Shown in pieces: positions 17,223 to 25,752 of a stretch of 64,000 nucleotides of DNA; within the stretch, counting starts at the first letter, position 1, and each line of letters begins with the position of its first letter. This stretch comes from Mesorhizobium sp. B2-7-1 (lineage in GTDB: Bacteria > Pseudomonadota > Alphaproteobacteria > Rhizobiales > Rhizobiaceae): the NCBI RefSeq assembly GCF_006440735.1, contig NZ_VFUA01000001.1, positions 124,001 to 188,000 of the forward strand, read 5' to 3'. The position numbers were made by a program, and so were the translations under genes. The notes beneath the pieces were generated by a model. The model was not told the DNA's origin. It searched no databases and saw only the letters and a program-made list of their open reading frames with translations.

Positions 17223-17411
17223 TGCAATCCCCCAATACCCACAGCATTGTCTATAGCCGTGGATTCACGAGACTGTCACGCGTATCGGAAGAGGGTTTTT
17301 CGCCGCTGCGATCGATTAGCCGATATTTGGCTGCGAACCTGCGTGGGGTTCGATTCCACAAGACGACGGCGTGGGGTCGTGAGCGGCATGCGAAGGCGCG
17401 CCTCGCGCGGC

Positions 17412-17645
17412 CTATCCCCGCTTGCGCAATTCCGGGTGCATCTCGATCTCGCGGGCAAGCGAGACCGTTGCGTTCACATAGGGCTCCTGCCGGGCGACGC
17501 TCCAATATTTGAGCTCGTCGAGGGGAATGTTCTCGCTTGTCACCGCGCAGCGCACGAAAGAGCCGGGACTGGTGACCTGGAAGTCGCCGTCGAGATAACG
17601 GATCCGGGCTTCTCTGCCGCCCGGGCCTTCGAAACGGTTCATCAT
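17412..17645 (-). CDS. DUF2093 family small protein
   Basis: 77 residues from the first of two adjacent ATG codons (17645); a TTG at 17684 would add 13 residues that are not family-like. NRFEGPGGREARIRYLDGDF, then GSFVRCAVTSENIPLDELKYWSVARQEPYV, is the DUF2093 signature. The family is small, cytoplasmic and of unknown function, and its gene is usually found near lpxK and mutL in rhizobia. Here lpxK is on one side, with UDP-glucuronate decarboxylase between, and mutL is 3.6 kb away on the other. Confidence 0.88.
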   Translation of the reverse strand: MMNRFEGPGGREARIRYLDGDFQVTSPGSFVRCAVTSENIPLDELKYWSVARQEPYVNATVSLAREIEMHPELRKRG

Positions 17646-17740
17646 GAAAGGACGCTTGAGTTCATCGGGTTTCAATCGCCACAAATCGCCAGCAACGTCA
17701 AGCTTGACGCAATGCTCATGCAGTATGGCAGAGCGGCAAA

Positions 17741-18361
17741 ATGGTTTCCGGAAACGGCATGGACATCACCTCGACCCGCTTGAACACACTGATCGGTGAG
17801 GCGCTCACCCCGCAGGCGGTGCCGTCGCCCAAGGCCGATCCGGGGGTGGCGGCTTTGATCAAGACGCTGGTCCAGCCGCCGGCGCCCTCGACGGGGCAGG
17901 CGGCGCAAATCGCGGCCCAGTCGCTGCAAAGCGCGCAGCCGCGCCCGGCCGCTCAGGCATCGCAACGCCTCTCGTCCTCCGAGGTCGAGGATGCCTACCG
18001 GGCCGTCATGGAGCCCGATGCCGCCGCCGACGATGCGTCGGCAAGGCCCTCGACGGGCAGGTCGTCGTCGGATCCCGATCAGGCTCCGCGCGGCTTCGGC
18101 TCACCGCAGGCAGCGGTTACCGACAATACGTCCAGGCCCGCGCTTGCGCCGGCATTGTCCACTTTTTCGCCAGCCGTCGCTTCCGCCGCGGTGCTGGTCG
18201 CTGCCAACGCCAACGCGCCGCAGCCTCGCGGTGCCGCGGTCCGGCCGGCCGGTCGTGCGCCGCGATCGGAATCCGCGCCGATATCCCTTTGGACGATCTC
18301 TGTCGTCACGGCCATCGTCTCGGCGGTGACGGCAACGATCATGGTTCTGCTGCTTCGCTGA
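17741..18361 (+). CDS. Pro/Ala-rich protein with a C-terminal membrane anchor
   Basis: 206 residues from ATG 17741, or 200 from ATG 17759. Low-complexity Ala/Pro/Ser/Gln sequence runs through most of the protein, with two weak helical blocks (LNTLIGEAL and VAALIKTLVQ; SSEVEDAYRAVM). One hydrophobic segment closes it: LWTISVVTAIVSAVTATIMV, then LLLR. No signal peptide is visible, so a tail-anchored inner-membrane protein with a cytoplasmic disordered domain is the simplest reading. I do not recognise a family. It overlaps nothing and is convergent with the LysR gene. Confidence 0.65.
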   Translation: MVSGNGMDITSTRLNTLIGEALTPQAVPSPKADPGVAALIKTLVQPPAPSTGQAAQIAAQSLQSAQPRPAAQASQRLSSSEVEDAYRAVMEPDAAADDASARPSTGRSSSDPDQAPRGFGSPQAAVTDNTSRPALAPALSTFSPAVASAAVLVAANANAPQPRGAAVRPAGRAPRSESAPISLWTISVVTAIVSAVTATIMVLLLR

Positions 18362-18389
18362 TCCGATAACCCAGCGCTGCGGTTCTGCG

Positions 18390-19322
18390 CTAGCCGTCGT
18401 CCTGCAGGAATGCCTCCACGGCCTCCGAAGCGAGCCCGGCCTGGTCGGCAATGCGCCTGGCAAGATCCGCCGCCGCCGCGCGCGCCCGGCCGACCGGGCG
18501 GTCCATCCAATAAGACACCGGGTTGAGCGCAACGCGCTCATCGACACCAACGATACGGCCGGATTGAAGCTGGTCCGCCGTCAGCGGCGGCCGCGCCAGC
18601 GCGATACCCAACCCATGCGCAGCCGCGTCGAGCACCAGATTATAGTCCTCGAAACGCCTGTCCTGCGGACGGGGACGGTAATCGACGTCCTGGGCCGCGA
18701 ACCAGGCGCGCCAGCCTGACGCGTCGGAATCGTTGATCAGTGGGAACTTCAAGAGCCGGGCAGGGTCGCCTCGTCCGATCTCGTTGGCCAGTTCCGGCGA
18801 GGCGATGGGGAAAATGTGCTCCTTGAAAAGCTGCACCGATACACGGCCTGGAATGCGGCCGCGCCCGCAGCGCACCGAAAGGTCGATGCCTTCGTCGGCG
18901 AGGTCGGCCTGGCGGTTGTCGACGTCGAGCACGATACGCAGCCTGGTCGGATGGTTCTCGAGCGCCGCCATGCGCGGCATCAGCCACAGCCCGCTCACCG
19001 ACGGGATCGAGGCCAGCCGCACCACGGCGGTGCCGCGCGGCTCGACCCAGCGGTCGGAGTTGAACGAGATCAGCGCGAACGCCTCGGCGGTCCTCAAATG
19101 CAGGCGATTGCCCTCGATCGTCAGCGTCACGCCGCGCGCGTTGCGCTCGAACACTTTCAAGCCGAGCCAGTCCTCCAGCTTGGCGATCTGGCGGCTCACC
19201 GCGCCATGGGTGAGGTTGAGTTTTTCGGCCGCCGCGGAAAAACTCCCGGTACGCGCCGCCGCATCGAAGGCGCGCAAGGTTTCCAGTGGCAGTATCTGTT
19301 CCGAGCTGTGATCCATGCTCAC
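18390..19322 (-). CDS. LysR-family transcriptional regulator (GcvA-like)
   Basis: 310 residues from GTG 19322, supported by GAGGG six bases upstream; an ATG at 19316 is possible. The HTH is LETLRAFDAAARTGSFSAAA, with NLTHGAVSRQIAKLEDWLG as recognition helix, followed by the LysR effector-binding domain. HGAVSRQI with PRMAALENHPTRLRI places it in the GcvA/AmpR-like subgroup. Its gene is 84 bases from a divergent EamA transporter, its probable target. The effector is unknown. Confidence 0.88.
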   Translation of the reverse strand: MSMDHSSEQILPLETLRAFDAAARTGSFSAAAEKLNLTHGAVSRQIAKLEDWLGLKVFERNARGVTLTIEGNRLHLRTAEAFALISFNSDRWVEPRGTAVVRLASIPSVSGLWLMPRMAALENHPTRLRIVLDVDNRQADLADEGIDLSVRCGRGRIPGRVSVQLFKEHIFPIASPELANEIGRGDPARLLKFPLINDSDASGWRAWFAAQDVDYRPRPQDRRFEDYNLVLDAAAHGLGIALARPPLTADQLQSGRIVGVDERVALNPVSYWMDRPVGRARAAAADLARRIADQAGLASEAVEAFLQDDG

Positions 19323-19406
19323 AGCTGACCCTCGAATTGGTCGTTTGTCAATTGGCCGGCAATGGCGTTTTCTGCCTTCATGGCACAGAAAGACGAGGTT
19401 ACGGCA

Positions 19407-20300
19407 ATGAGCGCTTACACCGGCACGTTGAATGAGACACAGCGCGTGGACACCACCGCGGCGATCGCGGTGACATTGACGGTGCTCGGCTGGGCTTCGG
19501 CTTTCCCGGCGATCCGCGCCGGCCTCGCCGCCTTCCAGCCGCTGGAGCTCGGCGCGCTGCGCTTTGCCATCGCGGCGGTTCCGGCCGCCATCTTCTTCGC
19601 GGTGAAGCGCCCGGCACTGCCCAGGATCGACGAGCTATGGCGCTTCGGCTTCGGCGGCGCCATCTTCGTCGCGCTCTACACCGCCATGCTCAATTTCGGC
19701 GAGCTCACCGTCTCGGCGGGCGCGGCCGGCTTCATCATCAATGTCAGCCCGATCTTCACCGCCATCATGGCCATGGCGCTGCTCGGCGAGCGCTTCTCGA
19801 GGCTCGCCTGGCTGGGCACCGTCATTTCCTTCGCCGGCATCGGCATCATCGCGGTGGCCGACGGACACGGCCTGCATTTCAATGCCGGCGCGCTGCTGGT
19901 GCTGGGCTCCGCGCTTTGTTCGGCCGTCAACACCATTGTCCAGAAGCCGCTCTTTGCCCGCCATCATCCGTTGACGATCGCGGCCTCCAACATGGTGCTC
20001 GGCGCGCTCTGTCTGTCGCCCTTCCTGCCGGAAGCGTTTTCGCAGGCAGCGGTCGCCAACACCGCCGGTCTCGGCGCCGTCATCTATCTCGGCATCGTGC
20101 CGTCGTTGATCGCCTATGCCGCCTGGGCAACCGCGCTCTCGCGCCTGCCGGCCGCGCGCGCCTCGAACTTCCTCTATTTGGTCTCGCCGACCTCCGCCCT
20201 GATCGGCTTCTTCTGGCTGGGCGAAGTGCCAAGCCTGCTCGGCATCCTCGGCGGCGCGTTGGCTCTGGGTGGCGTGATCGTGGTGAATTTGAAGAGGTAG
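19407..20300 (+). CDS. EamA/DMT family transporter
   Basis: 297 residues from ATG 19407 (GAGG upstream); an ATG at 19362 is in frame but less likely. Ten hydrophobic helices form two EamA repeats. Typical blocks are VLGWASAFPAIRAGLAAFQP, RFAIAAVPAAIFF and YLVSPTSALIGFFWLGEVPS. Members export small metabolites, often amino acids, from the cytoplasm. It is divergent from a LysR gene, which suggests substrate-induced export. The substrate cannot be read from sequence. Confidence 0.9.
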   Translation: MSAYTGTLNETQRVDTTAAIAVTLTVLGWASAFPAIRAGLAAFQPLELGALRFAIAAVPAAIFFAVKRPALPRIDELWRFGFGGAIFVALYTAMLNFGELTVSAGAAGFIINVSPIFTAIMAMALLGERFSRLAWLGTVISFAGIGIIAVADGHGLHFNAGALLVLGSALCSAVNTIVQKPLFARHHPLTIAASNMVLGALCLSPFLPEAFSQAAVANTAGLGAVIYLGIVPSLIAYAAWATALSRLPAARASNFLYLVSPTSALIGFFWLGEVPSLLGILGGALALGGVIVVNLKR

Positions 20301-20417
20301 ATCAGAAGCTTGGGGCCGTTTCCGGACTCAATCTGCTAGGTTGCATCTCACCGGCTCAGCCCCCTTGATGCAGGCCTGAAGCAAGCTATCCTGATCCGCC
20401 TTGACGAAGGGGTTGGG

Positions 20418-21176
20418 ATGCGAAGAGGGACTATCGCCGCGGTCGGCTGCTTGCTGCTGCTAAGCCAGAAAGCATTCGCGGGCTGGTACCAGGTCGAGAA
20501 CTACGAAGGCTCGATCGGATCGAACCCGGTCCATCTTTCACTGCAGAAATATGCCAGCTTCGGCAGCGGCATCACCGTCGAGGGAAGCTATTTATACGAC
20601 ACAAAGCAAAGTCCTATCGCAATCTACGGCAAGGCTGACGGCTCAAGGCTCTCGCTATGCGAGATCGCGGACGACAAGGAATTTCAACGCGTCCTTGTCA
20701 TAGGGTCGAAGACATCCGTCGATACCACGGGATGTCCTTTCTCTCTCGAGATCAGTGAAAGCGGCGCGGCGGGAAGCTGGAGCAAAGGCGCGGATAAATT
20801 TCCCGTCACGCTCAAGAAGGTCGCGAGCCTCGACGATACCGGCGACTTGAAGATCGATGGGACTGTCGAAATTCCCTTTTGGGCTGAGACGGCCCGCGAC
20901 AGATTTGCAGGGATTTACGCGAAGTCCGACGCCGGCATCTGCATGACCAAACTGCAGGTCATCAACAAGAAGACAAAGAAGGCCGTTCAGGAGATCGGCT
21001 TCGACGATGAGGACTGCAACGCCGGTATGTCGACGACGCCCATTTATATGAACGTGCAAAAATGGGTGGAGGGAGGCAAGGACATCATCTCCGTAGATTT
21101 TGGAGGTGGCAAATTCGCAGGCGCGAACGACTACGTCCTCAACCCGAAGACAAGAAAATACCATCTAAAGAAATGA
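20418..21176 (+). CDS. Secreted protein of unknown function
   Basis: 252 residues. The N-terminus is a clear Sec signal peptide: MRRGTIAAVGCLLLL, ending AFA before GWYQVENYEG. The mature part is rich in beta-strand-like alternation, Lys, Asp and Gly, with four cysteines that could pair in the periplasm. I do not recognise a family. The gene has more AT-rich codons (TTTATA, AAAATG, AAATAC) than its neighbours, which may point to a different origin. It stands alone between EamA and mutL and ends 46 bases from the mutL stop, convergent with it. Confidence 0.7.
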   Translation: MRRGTIAAVGCLLLLSQKAFAGWYQVENYEGSIGSNPVHLSLQKYASFGSGITVEGSYLYDTKQSPIAIYGKADGSRLSLCEIADDKEFQRVLVIGSKTSVDTTGCPFSLEISESGAAGSWSKGADKFPVTLKKVASLDDTGDLKIDGTVEIPFWAETARDRFAGIYAKSDAGICMTKLQVINKKTKKAVQEIGFDDEDCNAGMSTTPIYMNVQKWVEGGKDIISVDFGGGKFAGANDYVLNPKTRKYHLKK

Positions 21177-21222
21177 TATTCAGGGCGCCAACCCTGGTGT
21201 TGCGCAACGAGCCACGGGGCGC

Positions 21223-23091
21223 TCAGCGCCGACCGAACAGCCTTTCGATATCGGCGAGCTTGAGCTCGATATAGGTCGGACGGCCGTGGTTGCAGGTGCC
21301 GGATCCCGGCGTCGCCTCCATCTGGCGCAGCAGCGCGTTCATCTCCTCGGCCTTGAGCAGCCTGCCCGAGCGCACTGAACCATGGCAGGCCATGGTCGCG
21401 GCTATCTTGTCCAGCCGTTCTTTGAGCGTCTCGACCGTGTCGTTGTCGGCGATCTCGTCGGCAAGGTCGCGCACCAGCTGCTGCACATTGGTCTCGCCAA
21501 GCATTGACGGCGTCTCGCGCACAGCCACCGCGCCCGGACCGAAGCGCTCGAGGCCGAGGCCGAATTTGGCGAGCGTGTCCGAATGCATTGCCAGCCGCTC
21601 GGCATCTTCTTCCGGCAGGTCGACGATCTCGGGCAAAAGCAGCATCTGCGACGGTACCGCGCGCGAATGCAGCGCGTTCTTCAGCGCTTCATAGACCAGC
21701 CGCTCATGCGCGGCATGCTGGTCGACGATGACGAGCGAATCCCTCGTCTGGGCGACGATATAGTTCTCATGCACCTGCGCGCGCGCCGCGCCCAGCACCA
21801 TGCCGAGCAGCGCTTCGGCCGGCTCGGCCATGCCGGCCCGGGCGTCGGCGCTGGCCAGCGGTCCGGTGTCGAAGGCAGCCTGCTCGTTCTCGGCAAAACC
21901 ATTGGTTCGCGGCCTTGCCTCCCCGTAACCCATGTCGAGCGGCCGCTGCGCCGAACGCGAAAGGTCGAAGCCGCCGGGGGCGCGATAGGCGGCGTCGTAG
22001 CTGCGGTGCCCGTTGGCTGGCCCAGGATTGGAATAGGGCGCAGCACCGGGCCGGAACGCCGCCATCATGCCGGCGGCGCCCGTCGTTGCCGCGCGGATGC
22101 CGGCGCCGGCCAGCGCCTCACGGATGGCCCCGACGATCAGCCCGCGCACCAGGCCTGGATCGCGGAAGCGCACATCCGCCTTGGCCGGATGCACATTGAC
22201 GTCGACCGTCGAGGGATCGAGCGACAGGAAAAGCACGGTCACCGCATGCCGGTCTCGCGGCAAAACGTCGGCGAAGGCGCCGCGGATCGCGCCGGCGATC
22301 AGCTTGTCGCGCACCGGCCGTCCATTGACATAGGCATATTGCTGCAGCGCATTCGCCCGCGTGTAGGATGGGATCGAGACGTGGCCGGCAAGATGCACGC
22401 CGTCGCGGACGGCATCGATGGCAATGGCGTTGTCTGGAAAATCCTTGCCCATTACCTGCGCGACGCGGGCAAGCCGGCCTTCCGGCGTGTCGTCGGTCGC
22501 CGGCAGTTCCAGCGTCGAGCGGTCGGGTCCGGCAAGCGTGAAGCGCACGGCCGGGAAAGCGATCGCGATGCGCTTGACCACGTCGCTGGTGGCCGAGCTT
22601 TCGGCGCGCTCGCCCTTCATGAATTTGAGCCTGGCCGGCGTGGCGAAAAAGAGGTCGCGCACCTCGACCGTGGTGCCGCGGTTTGCCGCCGCCGGCTTCA
22701 CCGGCGAGACGCGGCCGCCGTCGATGCCGATCTCGGCCGCGCTGTCACCGCTTGCGGTGCGCGAGCGGATCGACAGCCGCGCGACGGAACCGATCGAGGG
22801 CAGCGCCTCGCCGCGGAAGCCGAGCGAGCGGATGTCGTGGATGTCGTCGGAGAGCTTCGAGGTGCAGTGCCGCGCGATCGCCAGCGCAAGCTCCGGCTCG
22901 GCAATGCCGGAGCCATCGTCGGTGACGCGGATCAGGTTCAGCCCGCCGCCGGCGGTGACGATCTCCACGCGCGAGGCACCCGCATCGAGCGCGTTCTCGA
23001 CCAGCTCCTTCACCACGCTCGCCGGACGCTCGATAACCTCGCCGGCGGCGATCTGGTTGATCATCGTTTCGGAAAGCTGGCGGATGGGCAT
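21223..23091 (-). CDS. mutL: DNA mismatch repair protein MutL, endonuclease type
   Basis: 622 residues from ATG 23091. The N-terminal GHKL ATPase motifs are [26 protein letters not shown] and [10 protein letters not shown]. The C-terminus has [12 protein letters not shown] at about residues 457-468, fitting the nicking-endonuclease motif DQHAx2Ex4E, plus [10 protein letters not shown] and CNHGRP. Latent endonuclease activity is known for MutL of bacteria that lack MutH. A Gly/Pro/Ala-rich linker of about 100 residues joins the halves. A farther ATG at 23121 would add ten atypical residues. It stands alone. Confidence 0.96.
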   Translation of the reverse strand: MPIRQLSETMINQIAAGEVIERPASVVKELVENALDAGASRVEIVTAGGGLNLIRVTDDGSGIAEPELALAIARHCTSKLSDDIHDIRSLGFRGEALPSIGSVARLSIRSRTASGDSAAEIGIDGGRVSPVKPAAANRGTTVEVRDLFFATPARLKFMKGERAESSATSDVVKRIAIAFPAVRFTLAGPDRSTLELPATDDTPEGRLARVAQVMGKDFPDNAIAIDAVRDGVHLAGHVSIPSYTRANALQQYAYVNGRPVRDKLIAGAIRGAFADVLPRDRHAVTVLFLSLDPSTVDVNVHPAKADVRFRDPGLVRGLIVGAIREALAGAGIRAATTGAAGMMAAFRPGAAPYSNPGPANGHRSYDAAYRAPGGFDLSRSAQRPLDMGYGEARPRTNGFAENEQAAFDTGPLASADARAGMAEPAEALLGMVLGAARAQVHENYIVAQTRDSLVIVDQHAAHERLVYEALKNALHSRAVPSQMLLLPEIVDLPEEDAERLAMHSDTLAKFGLGLERFGPGAVAVRETPSMLGETNVQQLVRDLADEIADNDTVETLKERLDKIAATMACHGSVRSGRLLKAEEMNALLRQMEATPGSGTCNHGRPTYIELKLADIERLFGRR

Positions 23092-23145
23092 ACGGTGATT
23101 ATAGGCGGATTCGACCGGCATGGGGGAGGGGTTACTTCCAGAACC

Positions 23146-24054
23146 TCAAGCCTGCGCCACCAGCCAGTCCCTGACCCTGCGCGCATTGTCGCTGAGGTCG
23201 CGGTTCTTCGGCCAGATCACGTGGAAGCCGATGCCGGTCCGCATGACGTGATCGGTCAGCGGCACCAGCAGCCCCGATGCCACGAGGCGCTCGACCAGAT
23301 GCCGCCATCCGAGCGAGATGCCTTGTCCCTCCATCACCGCCTGGATCACCAGCGCATAGTCGTTGATGCGCAGGCCGCGCTCCGCATTGCGTAGGCTGGT
23401 TCCGGCCGATACGAACCATTCGTCCCAGTTCGGCGCCTCGCGATAGGGCTCCTCGAGATGGATCAGCCGGTGCGTGGCCAATTCCTCGACCGTCCTCGGC
23501 TTGCCGAACTTGGCGAGATAGCTCGGACCTGCCACCGGGAATATCTCCTCGTCGGAGAGCGACAGCGTGTGATAGTCCGGCCAGTCGCGCGGCACGCCGC
23601 CGCGCACGCCGAGCGGAATACCCTCGGCGATGATGTCGAGATCGCGGTCGGCGGTCTGGATGCGGAGATCAATGCCTGGCAATTCATCGCGGAACTGCTG
23701 CAGGCGCGGCATCATCCAGAATGAGCCGAAAGCGGTCGAGGCGGCCAAGGTCACATGCCCGCCGGTCGCCTGCAGGCGCAGGTCCTCTGCCGACTTGCGG
23801 ATGTGCGACAGGCCGAGCGAGACGTCGGCATGGAAGCGCTCGCCGGCTTCGGTCAGAAGCACCTGGCGGTGGCGGCGCTGAAACAGCTTGGCGCCGAGCT
23901 GTTCCTCCAGGCCGCGCACGGCATACGAGACCGCTGCCTGCGTCATGCCGAGCTCGCGCCCGGCGGCGGTGAAGCTCGACAGACGGCCGGCGGCTTCGAA
24001 GACGATCAGGCTGCCGGCGGAGGGCAGGAGGTGGCGCAGGCTTCGCATAAGCAC
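23146..24054 (-). CDS. LysR-family transcriptional regulator (GcvA-like)
   Basis: 302 residues. HTH: LIVFEAAGRLSSFTAAGREL, then MTQAAVSYAVRGLEEQLGA; effector domain from about residue 95. The MTQAAVS and FWMMPRLQQFRDELPGIDLR blocks place it in the GcvA-like group. It lies 83 bases from the divergent mttB-type gene and probably controls it and the following transporter-protein gene. The effector is perhaps a methylated amine, an inference from context only. Confidence 0.9.
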   Translation of the reverse strand: MLMRSLRHLLPSAGSLIVFEAAGRLSSFTAAGRELGMTQAAVSYAVRGLEEQLGAKLFQRRHRQVLLTEAGERFHADVSLGLSHIRKSAEDLRLQATGGHVTLAASTAFGSFWMMPRLQQFRDELPGIDLRIQTADRDLDIIAEGIPLGVRGGVPRDWPDYHTLSLSDEEIFPVAGPSYLAKFGKPRTVEELATHRLIHLEEPYREAPNWDEWFVSAGTSLRNAERGLRINDYALVIQAVMEGQGISLGWRHLVERLVASGLLVPLTDHVMRTGIGFHVIWPKNRDLSDNARRVRDWLVAQA

Positions 24055-24137
24055 AACTTATACAGAAGATCAGGATTTTCCAGCGTCACAGCCATGTTTT
24101 GCCTCGCTAACGTTGGTGGCGGGAAGAAGGAGGCTCC

Positions 24138-25688
24138 ATGAACGCACCGGCCGTTGAATTGACCGAACAGACCCACCGCCGCGGCGGTGGCCGTCTTGGC
24201 CGCAAGGCGCTGAGAAGCGCGCCGATCGCGTCCTTCCCGACCCTTGTGCGAAAGATCCCCGCCTATGAAATCGTGCCCGACGAGGCGGTGGAACTGATCC
24301 ACGAGGAATCGCTCAAGATTCTCGAGGAGGTGGGTTGCGAATTCCGTGACGACGGGGCGATCGAACTCTGGAAGGCGGCCGGCGCCGATGTCAGGGAGAC
24401 ACGTGTCCGCATCGACCGCGCGCTCTTGATGGAACTGGTCTCGAAGGTTCCGGCGGAATTCACGCTCAATGCGCGCAACCCCGAGCGCACCGTGCGGGTC
24501 GGCGGCAAGAACTCGATCTTCGTGCCGATGTACGGCGCGCCCTATATCCGCGATCTCGACAACAAGCGGCGCTACGGCACGCTCGCCGACCTCAACAATT
24601 TCCACAAGCTCGCCTATATGGCGCCGGCGCTGCATTCCTCGAGCTCGGTCATCTGCGAGCCGATGGAAATCGCGGTGCCGAAGCGGCATCTGCACATCAT
24701 CCACTCGGCGCTGAAGCATTCCGACAAGCCGTTCATGGGCATCGTGACGTCGAAGGAGCGCGCCGAGGACACGATGGCGATGGCCGGCATCGTCTTCGGC
24801 GAGGAGTTCGTGCGCGACAACCCCGTGCTGGTGGCGATCACCAACTGTAACTCGCCGCTGGTGTGGGACGCCACCATGATCGACGCCATGCGGGTCTATG
24901 CGAGCCACAATCAGCCGCTGATCCTGGCGCCTTTCGCGCTGTGCGGCGCCTCGACCTCGGCTTCCGCGGTCGGCGCGGTGGCGCAGGTCAACGCCGAGGC
25001 GCTTGCCGGCGTGGCCCTGACCCAGCTCATCCGGCCCGGCTCGCCGCAGCTCTACGGCCAGTTCATGGTCACCGTCGACATGAAGACCGGCGCGCCGATG
25101 GGCGGCACGCCGGAGGCCGCGCAGATGATGTATCTGATGGGCGCGCTGGCCAGGAAATACAAGCTGCCCTGGCGCACCTCCGGCTTCCATGTCGGCTCCA
25201 AGCTCAACGACGCCCAGGCCGGCTATGAAGCGAACATGCTGATGCATGCCGCGATCCTTTCCGGCGCCAACTACATCTGGCATTCCGCCGGCTGGCTGGA
25301 GGCGGGCCTGACCTGCGGCTATTCGAAATTCGCCACCGACTGCGAGCAGCTGGTCGGCTGGTACAAATATGCCGGCGGCGTCCCCTTCGACGATTTCAAG
25401 GAGGCTCTTGCCGCGATCCGCGAAGTCGGGCCGCAGGGCCATTTCCTAGGCACGCAGCACACGCTCGAGCATTTCGAGAGCGCCTTCTTCATGCCCAACA
25501 TCATGGATTTCAATTCCTTCGAGCAATGGAGCGCCGAGGGAGCAAAGGACCATGACACGCGCGGCCGCGAAAAGGCGCGCGCCATGCTCGCCGACTACCA
25601 GGAGCCGAAGCTCGACGAGGGCATTGCCGAGGGTCTCGCGGATTTGATCGCGCGGCGTGAGGAAAAACTGCCGGACAGCGTTAGTTGA
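24138..25688 (+). CDS. Trimethylamine/betaine methyltransferase family protein (MttB-like, no pyrrolysine)
   Basis: 516 residues from ATG 24138 behind a strong AAGGAGG. It is a member of the MttB (COG5598) superfamily, TIM-barrel enzymes that move a methyl group from a quaternary or tertiary amine to a corrinoid protein. Typical blocks are IHEESLKILEEVGCEFRDDG, PMYGAPYIRDLDNKRRYGTL, and GAPMGGTPEAAQMMYLMGAL. There is no in-frame TAG, so this is the non-pyrrolysine group, whose studied members act on glycine betaine or proline betaine. No corrinoid-protein or reactivase gene is nearby. It is likely co-transcribed with the following binding-protein gene and controlled by the divergent LysR. Confidence 0.88.
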   Translation: MNAPAVELTEQTHRRGGGRLGRKALRSAPIASFPTLVRKIPAYEIVPDEAVELIHEESLKILEEVGCEFRDDGAIELWKAAGADVRETRVRIDRALLMELVSKVPAEFTLNARNPERTVRVGGKNSIFVPMYGAPYIRDLDNKRRYGTLADLNNFHKLAYMAPALHSSSSVICEPMEIAVPKRHLHIIHSALKHSDKPFMGIVTSKERAEDTMAMAGIVFGEEFVRDNPVLVAITNCNSPLVWDATMIDAMRVYASHNQPLILAPFALCGASTSASAVGAVAQVNAEALAGVALTQLIRPGSPQLYGQFMVTVDMKTGAPMGGTPEAAQMMYLMGALARKYKLPWRTSGFHVGSKLNDAQAGYEANMLMHAAILSGANYIWHSAGWLEAGLTCGYSKFATDCEQLVGWYKYAGGVPFDDFKEALAAIREVGPQGHFLGTQHTLEHFESAFFMPNIMDFNSFEQWSAEGAKDHDTRGREKARAMLADYQEPKLDEGIAEGLADLIARREEKLPDSVS

Positions 25689-25752
25689 TGGATGGCGACG
25701 TTAGTTGGAACCAACCGGGCGAAGACCTGAAGAAATCAATGGGAGAAAGAGA

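Noticed and set aside
21583..23394. 603-codon plus-strand frame opposite mutL
   Set aside because: It is the complement of mutL, whose motifs are intact; the translation is Arg/His/Gly-rich with no family features.
24138..25688. Pyrrolysine-containing trimethylamine methyltransferase
   Set aside because: The frame is continuous without an internal TAG, so no pyrrolysine readthrough is needed, and no pyl genes are present.
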